Assembly (NCBI RefSeq): GCF_019399895.1
Contig: NC_091878.1
Location: 868,001 to 932,000 of the forward strand
Direction: 5' to 3'
Origin: Cardiocondyla obscurior
Lineage: Eukaryota; Arthropoda; Insecta; Hymenoptera; Formicidae
DNA length: 64,000 bases
In this document: positions 48,593 to 58,699 of the stretch, piece by piece
Layout: the number at the start of each line of letters is the position of its first letter
Position numbering within the stretch: the first letter of the stretch is position 1
Notes under the pieces: model-generated
Seen by the model: the letters and a program-made list of their open reading frames with translations, nothing else
Told to the model about the DNA's origin: nothing
The model's database searches: none
Made by a program: the position numbers and the translations under genes

Positions 48593-48789
48593 CGTTCATC
48601 GCGACGATGAAGAAACAGCGAGTAAACTCTCGCAGAGTTCCAAACGTTGAGCGAACGGACCGCGAAACATTTCGTAATTTCACGAAATTCTACCTCATTA
48701 GAAAAAGAAAAACGTCCGAAAACATTCTTAAGCTTCACGAAACCGTACTGGAAATCAATAATCACTAAAAAAAGATCGCAATGGCACAC

Positions 48790-50649
48790 CTGTTATTACA
48801 AGAAGTTTTGTGAGAAACGCAGGAGAGCAGCCGCGATTATATTTTTTTACATTTTAAAAGTGTGAATTTTAATGTTTGATTAATATCGTATAAGGAATTA
48901 TAAGGAATTATCCGAGTCTTCACCGAAAGGATAAAGTATTGGAAAATGGTGGCCACGACTCGCACGCGACAGGCAACTCAGGTTTTTTAGAAAAGTAAGC
49001 GACTTTTTTCGCTCACTTGTTCATTCGCGTTAATTGTTGAGTAAATCGGACGAAGAACACGGTCGATAGCTCAACGTTTGGGACGGCCAAGCGACGTCGT
49101 GGACACTTTCCTTCGTTGGAAAGGGAGATGCTTCCAGTGTACAGTAGGAACGAGCGAACGGAGGAACGGTGTATTTAATGGGATTTAAATACGACCGCTT
49201 CCCCGTGTAATTTTAACGAAAACGCGGATCCTTGTAGATGTTATATTTATACGTATATGTATATGTAACGCGGGCGTCGAGTCAGGCGCCGCTGAAATTC
49301 CCGGGGGAGGGCTTGCCGGAAAGTTTTACTTCCGGCAAAAGCCCGATCCTCCGAGGATTCCAGAATCGTAAAAGGCTCGTATTCGCGGTGCGCGTTTTTC
49401 AGCGGCGACTTCCGGTTTCTACGTCGTTCATCTGGCGTTAAATGCAATTCAGCGCAGGCGGTCCTGCATTTACTCGCCAGATGCACCGCCAAGTCGTGTT
49501 GTAAATGTCGACTACTCCTAGAGGGTTCGAGGATAAATCGAGGGTCCGAACTGAGAAATTCGTACCTAACTGATTTATTACACCCTCGGCCGTTTGCGAG
49601 CATATAACATCGTGAGTCATTGTAATTATTTCTAAGACTCTCTGTCTCTTCCTGCAAACAGGGTTAACGAAAGGGAACTGTGAAACTGCCTTTAACGTTA
49701 CGTAGAGATTCGTGTGATGCGTCAATTTTCCGAATGAAAATAGGTGAATTAAAAACGTTTAGCTGAAAATAATTCCTTTTTTCTTTTTTTATTTTTTGAA
49801 ATATAATTGGTCTACGACATTAATTCAATTAAATTAATTTTAAGTCTTCGAACTAATTTACTAAGGTTTGTGTAAATATAATATTTAAAAAATTAAAACA
49901 AAATAAAAATAAGTAAGAATCAAAGCGTAGAAAACTCTAAAGTGCCGAATTAAACTTTTATTTTTTTCTAAAAAGAAACGGAAGAGATCCGTAATGGGGT
50001 ATTAATTTTAATTTGTACATTCAGTGAAGTGTAATTTTCGTATGAAGTCTCTTTAATTCACCTATCTTCCGTAAGGATCAATATGTGTGTCTTAAGTAAC
50101 ACAGATTCCGAGATAAACATAGGTAGATAAGACTCCGACATTCCTGAACTACTGAATCTAGCGTCATCACGATAATCACTTGTCGTACGCATTTTTGGAC
50201 CAATAGAGAATCGAGGACTTTATTACAATAATCCATTGCGTTTTCTATCCCGATAGTCCCCCACCCCCAAGTTACTCTACGTATGTTAGTCCAGTCTAGG
50301 AATTAACGTTATGCAATGTAATGTTAAAACATAGAAAATCAGACATTTATTTATATGTCGCTCGTCGGTGTACATGATAATAAAAGTTTTATACGTTTAC
50401 TCGTAGATCTCGCATAAGTCATTGATTCCAAAAATATACACGTGTGAAAATATACTCTTGTAAGGAGAAAAAGGACAGAATAGAGAGGAATAAAAAATGT
50501 TCCATGTTATTTATCAGCAAGAAAAAAATCACATAAATCAGATATTAATCGATACTTCACGAACGTCGAGATGTAACTGATATCTTTTTAAAATTTTATC
50601 TGACTAGAAAAATCTTATTTTTAAGACTTAGTGATGCACGCGATTACAA
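48790..50649. other. Spacer downstream of LRMDA
   Basis: Overlapping frames on the minus strand at 49247-49725 lack an ATG or a clear splice arrangement and were not called. A minus-strand AATAAA (TTTATT at 50346-50351) may end the LRMDA transcript. Otherwise AT-rich with no recognised feature. Confidence 0.4.
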
Positions 50650-52128
50650 TTAAAGATCACTGTTGGAGATAAATCTGTTACCTTCCGAGTTCTTGCCGGA
50701 GTATCGGTACTTGCACTTACCGTACGCACCTCTGTGATCCTGAGGATTGCGCTGTGAGCTCGGCAGAGGTGTGTAATGAATGTTAAAGTGTATGTCGTCA
50801 AACTCGCCAACGCGAGGTGAATTGGGGACAAAATTGCGGATCAGTTCTGGAACGAGTCTGACCGTTTTCGAGTATCTGCCACGAGCCTCGGCAGTCAGTC
50901 TCTCCTGCTGGGTGATTCTGCGGGAGTCCAGGAAGCGAAGGCTCGCAGGCAGAACGTGAATGGCATACAGCCTATAACGTTCGTAATCGTCCTCGTCGGT
51001 GGACGTCGGGTTTGTCAATTGATCGGGACATCCCGGATTGCCTAACAGACTGACGTACTCCACGTTGGGACAGCACTCTCGTATTCTGTCGAGAGCCTTG
51101 TCGATGTTGGATATCTGCGAACAGAAACTTGCGTCATTTGGTCCCCGTGCGTTAAAGAATTACGCGTGTCTATCAGCAAACTGTAGTAAATATATTAATA
51201 AAGTAAAAAAAAAATCATAAGTCTCTTCTGAGATTTATAACTTCAGTAAGAAATTATTTTATTTCCGTTAATTTTTCTGAAGCAAACCTTGTTGTTGTTT
51301 AGACTTAAAGTGGTCAGAGTTGCCATGTACGGCAGCGTTTTGAGATTATCCAAGCTGTTGTTGTCCAGAATCAGTTCCCGTAGTTGCACGAAGTCTTTCA
51401 CGCCAGAGACGGAAGTAAGTTCATTGTACGAGAGATCCAACCCGAGGCAGTTGTGGCCGACGACTCCTATAAGCCCGCTGGGGATCTTCTCTGCTCGTTG
51501 CCCGGTGTACCAAACCTAGAATAAAGATTGAATTAGATTAATTAATTGTAATAAAAAATAATAATAAATAAAATAAAAATATAAAAGCAATAATAAGAAT
51601 AAAAAAAATAGAGAGTATTATTAATATAAATATTAAATAATTTTTTTACAAAATAAATTCTTGGCTAAACTCTTTTAATATCATTTTTCACAACGTTCAT
51701 TAAATTTTAATCTCTCAAAAATTTAATTGCAAAAAATTCTTAAATTTATTTCTAGTTTAATAAATTAAATTAATTTTTTATTGATAATTAAACATTACAA
51801 ACACACAATTTTTCTCCAAATTAATCGTATTTAAAGAGCAAAGCCAGCACCAAATATTTCATAAAAAAAAATTTTTTTTCCACTGTCTAACGTTTCTATT
51901 TTGTCCTTCTAAATTTGACCGCGTGCTGTCACTACTTCGCAACAGCGGTAAGTGCAAAAGATTGTAGCCGAAAAAGTACAGATCAATGTCAATTAACACG
52001 AATCACTGCACGTGAGCAAATTAAATATCACCGTACGTGATGAAAACTGCAAAATAATTAACGATTACCCGTCCGTTATCGAGCGTCAATGCACTCCGGT
52101 TGAAGTCTGGCTGATCGTGGCCCGCCAT
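50650..52128 (-). CDS. Lrmda: Leucine-rich melanocyte differentiation-associated protein homologue
   Basis: Three minus-strand exons, all in phase 0 (52069-52128, 51288-51515, 50650-51114), encode 250 aa. The start is MAGHDQPDFNRSAL. Leucine-rich repeats follow (LDLSYNELTSVSGVKDF, LRELILDNNSL, LTTLSLNNNKISNIDKAL). The family cap motif comes next: VEYVSLLGNPGCP, then DYERYRLYAIHVLPASLRFLD. The C-terminus is a long, probably flexible tail, somewhat longer than in vertebrates. Human LRMDA (C10orf11) is mutated in oculocutaneous albinism type 7 and acts with Rab32/Rab38 in melanosome traffic; in insects, pigment-granule or endosomal sorting is a reasonable inference. The gene lies between btsz and tRNA-Pro; its start is 153 bp from the divergent tRNA. 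Confidence 0.88.
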
Positions 52129-52281
52129 GTTGAACGGATGCCACGCACAGAGAGAGAGCGGAAAAATTATCGCGCAGTTTAATGTCATAGATAACGCCTT
52201 GCACATGTGCGTGTATCCACGTACGTTATTACCATAACATTACAGCTGGATATCCCGTCGTTATAAAATCATGTACAACAC

Positions 52282-52353
52282 GGCTCGTTGGTCTAGGGGT
52301 ATGATTCTCGCTTAGGGTGCGAGAGGTCCCGGGTTCAAATCCCGGACGAGCCC
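52282..52353 (+). tRNA. tRNA-Pro (anticodon AGG)
   Basis: A 72-nt cloverleaf: acceptor GGCTCGT pairs with ACGAGCC, the anticodon stem CTCGC/GCGAG encloses the loop TTAGGGT (AGG at 52314-52316), and the T arm CCGGG-TTCAAAT-CCCGG is perfect. Internal A and B boxes (TGGTCTAGGGG, GGTTCAAATCC) are intact, there is no intron, and the discriminator base is C. CCA is not encoded, as expected in eukaryotes. All stems pair, so it is probably functional. Confidence 0.97.
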
Positions 52354-52361
52354 TTTTTTTT
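52354..52361 (+). terminator. RNA polymerase III terminator of tRNA-Pro
   Basis: Eight T residues follow directly after the mature 3' end of the tRNA. Confidence 0.85.
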
Positions 52362-52752
52362 AAATTTATTATTTTATTTTTGCCATCGTATCTGATTACA
52401 CCAATTACAGTATTGAAATATTATAATAAATAAAATAAATTAATATTCCGACAATTTAATAAAAGGTTACAGGATTATTCTTTTTTTTTTTATTAAATTT
52501 CATACAGATAATATATGTATATATTTCATTGCGTCGTATTCATATATTAATATTTGTAACTTATTTTTTTAAATAAATTCTTCAACATTTTTATATACAA
52601 TTAGCATTAATCACATATGTATAATACGGTATCACAAATATACAGAAATACAAGTCGTGCAAAATTCAGAGCCACTGAATTTTGTATTGCAGTAAAATGT
52701 CAGATTACCAATTGGTAATTAAAAATAATCAATAAATAATATTTAAATAAAA

Positions 52753-53956
52753 TTAATTTATAAAATCGTTCAGTGTTTTTTTATTTTTTTTTACCTTGTG
52801 TATTGTGCGAGATATGTTATTTATTTTCCTAATTGAAGTTTTACTAGACGAAAAGTCGACTTTACCCTCCTCAATCTTTGAATGCACTTGCTCATCGTTG
52901 TTCAATTTATCTTCCTCTAGTACTTGAGCAGGTTCATTTGTCGACAAATCAGGAAGAGCGTTCTCATCGGTCTTTAAATCAGTAGCGCTGAAGCAAATAA
53001 ATAACTAAATAATTATATAACTCAATAATTAAATAAACGTAACAAACATTTCATGTTTTACTGCACCTCCTATCGTTCGAAGGTATTTTAGATTGAAGTT
53101 TTACACGCAACGAGTTTATTTCGTTATAAAGCTGTATCACAGATTGAAAGTTTTCCACCATCGCAGCCGACTCGGCATCGTTATCGTGAAACAATTCCTC
53201 GTTGAACGGTTTCGTAGCGATATATTCTACAAGATAGAAATAACGATTTCTAATTTCGCAATCTCTAACGACACGTCGCACATTCGTATGGTAAGAAACG
53301 CACGCCTGAGCAATTGTGCGCCCTCCGCTTTGTATTCCGCGATCTCTTCGTCCTTTCGCTTCACCAGGTCCAGCAGAGCCCTGTATCGGCGAACCAGCTC
53401 TATCGACGTCACGCAAAGCGGTATCGTCACAATTTCGCAAAACTGCTGCGACGTCCCCTCGACAAAATCCAGAGAAAACTTTAACTTTACGTCGATTTCC
53501 GGTATATCTATTCGCAATTCTATTCGACGCTCGGCGATATCTCGGACAGCCTTGTGCACGTACTGAGGAATATCGTTCAGCATCTCCAGCACCAATTTCT
53601 TCCAGTCAAAAGCTTCCAGGGTCAACAAGCGATTCTCGCTCTACAAAATTAACGTACTTCATTATTCACGTAAAACATATGTATAAAAAAATAAACTTTA
53701 ATCGATGCTTTTGTTTTTAGACCCGTTACGAGAAATAAAAATCTTAAAACAATTTAAATACCTGGCATTTGTTAAACATAGTTTCGTCCGTCAGAGTCGT
53801 TGTGTAAATTTCCTTCAAGTTTGTTAAGAAGATTTTCCACGAGCCACTCTCCCTTGTAAAACAAACTATGTGCTCTTCATTCTCTATTTGGAGATTCTTC
53901 CAATCTCTGTTCTGCACGTAGCACTCAGAAATCACATTTATTTCGCGGTTTTCCAT
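52753..53956 (-). CDS. Nhej1: Non-homologous end-joining factor 1 (XLF)
   Basis: Four minus-strand exons (53762-53956, 53304-53640, 53067-53226, 52753-52987) give 308 aa, close to the 299 aa of human XLF. The N-terminal head domain starts MENREINVISECYVQNRDW. The coiled-coil stalk contains KRKDEEIAEYKAEGAQLLRQ followed by YIATKPFNEELF, which parallels the human segment with its EYxxxGAxLxR...KTEPFEE order. The C-terminal tail is charged and ends VKKNKKTLNDFIN, a basic patch plus hydrophobic residues where XLF carries its Ku-binding motif. XLF filaments with XRCC4 to bridge DNA ends for ligase IV. The start is the first ATG after an in-frame break. Sequence conservation is low, as usual for XLF, but the stalk pattern is distinctive. 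Confidence 0.86.
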
Positions 53957-54812
53957 GGTAATAAAAAAAAAAAAAACAGATGAACTTTAACGTTATAGGT
54001 TATCGTATAACTCTATAACCTCTTTTAAGCGTCTCAGTCAATTCCCGAATTAATTTTCCAAATAAATAATTTTTAAATTAATTTTATTACATAATTTGCA
54101 CGCAGATGCATTAATATTTGGATGTAAAAATTTGTATGTATTTTTATTGTTAAATAAATTTAACAGTTAACTGATATACAGCACCGTTCTTACTTCGATA
54201 TATATCGAATAAAACACGATTTCTACGCGTTATGCGTATGCGTTTTTGGTGCTACAGCGCCTCTAAGCAGCTACAGCATGTAATACGCATGTGATCGATA
54301 CATCGGAAAGGAAAATACAATGTAATAAGTACATTGCGATTATTCAAAACGATTATTTTCTATTTAATTCTTCATATCTCCTGCAGAAGAATTAGCGTTA
54401 TATTTTTTTGAAATATTACTGAATCCTGCATTGAATATTAAATCTAATCAACCAAGCTTCTCTCGCGATACCTCGATATCTCTAGAATGATAATCGAGTG
54501 TCGGTCGAACGGATGAATATATGCTTCCACCTCGAGATTTTGTATCAGAACATTCGAATTTGAGTAAATAAAAAATTACAAAGAGTTTTTAAAGTAAAAA
54601 AAAAATTTACTATAGTTGAAAATAAGCTTGAGATGCAATTTTTATAATAAAACCTCAAAAATCTAAAGATATTCGCATTTATTATTTTGCACTTTGCTGT
54701 AAACATGAAATATTCCGATAAATGCAAGTCAGCGAATAATAATAAAGAATATGAATAAATAGCAATTTAAAATATTATAAAAAAAATACTTAAGTAATAA
54801 AATAATTAGAAT
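53957..54812. other. Spacer between NHEJ1 and the next minus-strand gene
   Basis: AT-rich. The 300 bases next to NHEJ1 probably hold its promoter; the palindrome CGATATATATCG lies near 54198. A minus-strand AATAAA (TTTATT at 54678-54683) may end the neighbouring transcript. No gene was recognised. Confidence 0.4.
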
Positions 54813-56168
54813 TCAAAATATCAGTGGCGAACGTAATTTTTTGGTCTCTTCTCGCCTGGACACTTTCTGCCAATTGGTAAACACCGAAGAATCGCGTTTG
54901 CACGTGTAAACGCAATCACAGGATTTATCCGCGCGGTTCTCGTCGGGCGGCGAGAAATTTTCGATTTTACGTAAACGCGCCTTCGACGCATTACCAGATA
55001 CTTTCTCTCTTTTCGTTATCAGATAATTACGGAGCAGCACGCCACGTTTCGGCGAGAGTTCGAGAAATTCTTTCACGAAAACCCCGTCGAGCTCGGCACT
55101 TCGCATTATCGTGTCGGTGTTTTCTACAAGGAATTATATTTATTAATTAAAAGTGTTATATGTTAAAATAAATTTTTCAACCGTTTATGAAATTAGTTAA
55201 ACACGTATGAACAGATATTATTGCGGCTGTATCTGTATCGTAAAAGAGAATGTTGCATTTACTGTGCATTTTTCCTGTAACGCTTTTCTTTCTTGAACAA
55301 CTGTTATTTAAATTGGCATCGGACGAGCCACGTATTTCATCCGCACCATCGTGCAGTCTCAATTTAAAGAGAGAATCTTCTATTTCGTGTGTACTTAACG
55401 ATGCTATTTCGCGATTCGCGATTGCACGCTGTAATAAAAGTGCCTTAGAGAAAGTTGCGACAACCGGTCCGAATTTTAATTATTCAATTATGACGCAAAT
55501 TCTTAAGGTTAAAGATACATATTTTAAAATATGCATTCATTTGGATTTACCAGGCTGTCAAAAATTTCATCTTTTCTGCATTTTAATACTAAGCTGTTTA
55601 AAATATCCTTGGCATGCGTGTTTAATTTTTTTATAATATTCGACAAATCGTGATATTCGAGTTTGAGCTGCCTGACGAGATAACTCTCGGTTTCCGAAAT
55701 TGGCACGTCAGGCTCGATCGCGTTTTCGTGTAAAAGGTGACAGGATGTGCCTGCATCTTTAACTAAAACGGCATCCTGAGAACCATCTGCTCTATTACTT
55801 CTGCAACGAGTCATCTTGTCATTGTCATTTTTTTTTTAATTACAAATTAATATAAAAAAAATTATTATAAAGAAATATATGTCCTATTGTTAGTTCGATA
55901 TGTACCTACATTTACAGTTAATTAAAAAATCGAATCAACACCTGTAATAAGGAAATCGACGATAATCTACTTCGACGTTGCTCAACTTTTTAAAAGAATT
56001 ATTTTGAAACCCTGCGAACTTGCGCGTATAATTCTTCGCGGTGTTAATCGAATTTGATGGCATTGCTGAGGCGTATCGAGGGACGAGTTTCTTATCTCGT
56101 CGCGAAAGGAAAGCGTTCCTGGCGGCCTCTGTGCAGGAAGCCACTGGGTATTTTCTCCTCTCTGACAT
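54813..56168 (-). CDS. Unrecognised 317-aa protein, four exons
   Basis: Exons 55942-56168, 55551-55800, 55263-55428 and 54813-55123 join with matching phases (2, 0, 1). The ATG at 56168 gives MSERRKYPVASCTEAARNAF. The N-terminal third is basic and looks disordered. The centre is helical and probably coiled coil (LVRQLKLEYHDLSNIIKKLN, then REIASLSTHEIEDSLFKLR). The tail has a conserved-looking acidic/hydrophobic segment (ELDGVFVKEFLELSPKRGVLL) and four cysteines in a CDCVYTC region. No signal peptide or membrane segment is present. The frame stays open upstream of the ATG to 56231. A short helical protein next to NHEJ1 could be a nuclear or spindle component, but there is no family match I can defend. 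Splice consistency makes a real gene likely. Confidence 0.7.
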
Positions 56169-58644
56169 AATACCGACGGGTGCGTCGCCCGCTTCCGGGG
56201 AACCGCTAATTGCACACACCTTCGAAGACAAGTTCTGCTAATTAGTCGCAGGAATCGCATGCGATAGACGCGCACACGCAAAGGCACACGTAAGTCTTTA
56301 CTGTTACGTTTGCGTAGTTTCCGTCGCGTCAACTACGATTGCCCGAGAATCACCTGTGAGTTTATCGCGAGAGTAAACGCAGCCTCGTCTCACGGAGAGA
56401 ACAATTGTTAACAAGTTCACCGATCGACCGGCCGATTAAAGAATTCTTCGATTGCGTATAATTACCGAGATCCCAAACTTTCTACGACCCATTATCGAAA
56501 AGCACAAACGGGCACCACATCTGCGTCTCTGCCGCGTGTTCTCCATTACGTCGCATTAAGATCGCCGGGCACGATCGATCAATTTTAAAAAATTAAATTT
56601 AAGAAAATGGAACATTTACTTCTTTATGCCGAAATGGGTTATGCTCGTTTAACGAAGAAATTGATGGAAAGTACTTTCTTATTGCGACTTGTGAGCAACT
56701 TCGTTGCTTTTTTTATTTTACGTTTCCAGACTCGTTTTTTTTTTTAATTAAGTTTTTAGGTTTATTGTTTTTTTTTTGTATTTAAAAACGCGAATTAAAA
56801 TCTGCGCTAGTAACGATAAGGAGGAAATTTTTTGTAGATATAAAAATATTTTTGTAAATAGGAAAATTACGTTAAAAAGAAAAGAAAGATATGTTATATT
56901 TGGATTTTCTTCAGCTTTTTAAATATTGCATTTTCTTACTTTCGGAATAAATCCGCCACTGAATTGATTATGAATACAGAATTCTACGCCACTGGCGGTT
57001 TATTTTCTTCGGCCAACAATCGCGGCTTACACGACGATGATGATGGCGGCGCTACCAGATCGGTCATCGCCTTCTAAAGCTTTGGGTGTCATACCCAAGA
57101 TACCAAGCCATTAAAAATATATTTAATACATTAATTAAATAATAAGTAAAATAACGAAATAATCGTTAACAGTTTAAAAATAAGAATTAAAATAAAATTT
57201 TCACGTGCTAAAAAAAAATATAACATAACGTTACAAAAAAATTTCCTCCTTGAAAAAGAACTTTAAAATAATTTTCGAGACTTTCAAGTCATAGATTTTA
57301 CAGAATTGTGAAGTCTAAAAGCCGTGGCACGTAAAAGTACTTAAGCAGCAGAATTAAACGTGTAAAAAAAAAAGTTGATTAATTACAATTTAGATCCCGA
57401 GAAATTATTTTGAAGCGCGAGAGGCGCTAATAATTCCCTACAGTTGGAATTTTTAATATAACAATTTTACATTTTATCGTTTATAAAGTCCTTTTGAGTC
57501 CTGCGGTTCTAAGGGGACCGCAAGATGTACGTTACTGTGCCGATTTACCGGGCACGGTAAAAGAACAGGTCGCGACGTCGCGGCCCGACAGTCGCGTCGG
57601 CGCTCCGTTCGCCAGCCGTCGTCAGACTTGTTCCTCCAACCTGGAGGCTTCAACGTGCCTTCGTCGTCTCGTCCGAGAATGTGTAAACCGTAACGCGGAG
57701 AAAAAAAAATTACCGCCTGCGGATTCGTGGGGTGCGCGAGTGTCCAGATAGCCGCTGGATCAATTTGAAGGATTAATTTCGTCGTGATCGGGGTGCTCGA
57801 CGGGTTCCCCGGGACCCCGATGTCTCTGCGCGCCACAACGGGCTCTAGCCCAACTCGAGAAGATCAGTAAGCTAAGCCTGATGACTGGTGTCCCGAGAAA
57901 TTAATTACTTTTTAATTATACGAAGAATACCGAAGCAGCAATAATTAATTACTCGACTGGAATTTATTTCAATAAAATAATATAATTTTGTTAGACGATA
58001 ATTAAATTGAATAATAGACCTTCGAGAGTATCGAAAAAGTGGCAGCTACTGTAGCTTCGCCAGAAGATCTCGGAAAAATTATATACATTGCAATGTAAGC
58101 GCGACGCGAGTGTCCCTTTTATACCCGCCTTCGAGTCGACTTCGTTCTGGTCGATCAAAAAAATTTGATCGAATATAAAAATGCAACGATCCGCACCAGA
58201 TCGATGCCTAGAAACACCCCGGAGTAACCTCGAAAGGCGCAGAAGTTGAAAAGAATGCGCGGAGAGGAGGAGACGGCGAGAAATTCTCCGCCGCCAAGAA
58301 AGACGTTCAGCAAACCTAGTTTGATAATAATTTGTGCAAGGGTGTAATCGACGATCTTTATTTTTTTTTTTTAACCGGATAATAATTTCCGCCTACTTGA
58401 GATATTATCAAAACTCGAGTCGGATTCCGTTCTTTCCCGAGCACCATATTTGGATCCGCGGAATCAACGAGTAAGCAGTTCCTTCTAATGAACTGGGATT
58501 AGGTGGACAATTCTCGAGATCGAGGGCGTCGAGTGATCTAGTGGAAACCGAGACGATTTCGAGTGGAATCGTAGTGCGGACTGTAGACGTGTCGAATGGA
58601 GTGATTTCTCGCGGATCATCGTCGTGGATCATCGATGTAGCGCG
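56169..58644. other. Intergenic DNA between two divergent genes
   Basis: Contains the promoters of the 317-aa gene (left) and of the signal-peptide gene (right). A GC-rich patch at 57480-57850 opens frames on both strands without ATG starts or domains. The rest is AT-rich. A start-stop upstream ORF (ATG TAG) lies at 58635-58640. Confidence 0.4.
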
Positions 58645-58699
58645 ATGTCGACCTGGTGGCCTGTCGCGGCGGCGACGCTGTGCTTCTGGATATGCGCTG
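58645..58699 (+). CDS. First coding exon with a signal peptide (rest of the gene outside the window)
   Basis: ATG at 58645 encodes MSTWWPVAAATLCFWICA, a typical signal peptide with a hydrophobic core and small residues at the end. The exon stops in phase 1 before a perfect GTGAGT donor at 58700. No matching second exon was found in the remaining 5.3 kb, so the first intron is at least that long, as in many insect adhesion and receptor genes. A two-codon ORF, ATG TAG, ends four bases upstream of the start. The product class (secreted or membrane) is inferred from the leader alone. Confidence 0.5.

Noticed and set aside
49247..49725. Two overlapping minus-strand ORFs (136 and 95 codons)
   Set aside because: No ATG-supported start for a domain-bearing product, they overlap in different frames, and no intron fits. 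Possibly 3' UTR of LRMDA.
57474..57836. 120-codon minus-strand ORF with SPRYGLHILGRDDEG
   Set aside because: Starts only at GTG, has no ATG in frame, an 85-codon plus-strand frame overlaps it, and no splice sites or family support were seen.
57840..57895. Possible C/D-type snoRNA (CTGATGA near 57879)
   Set aside because: The C-box lacks the expected purine, no terminal stem could be paired, and the D box is not at the right place.
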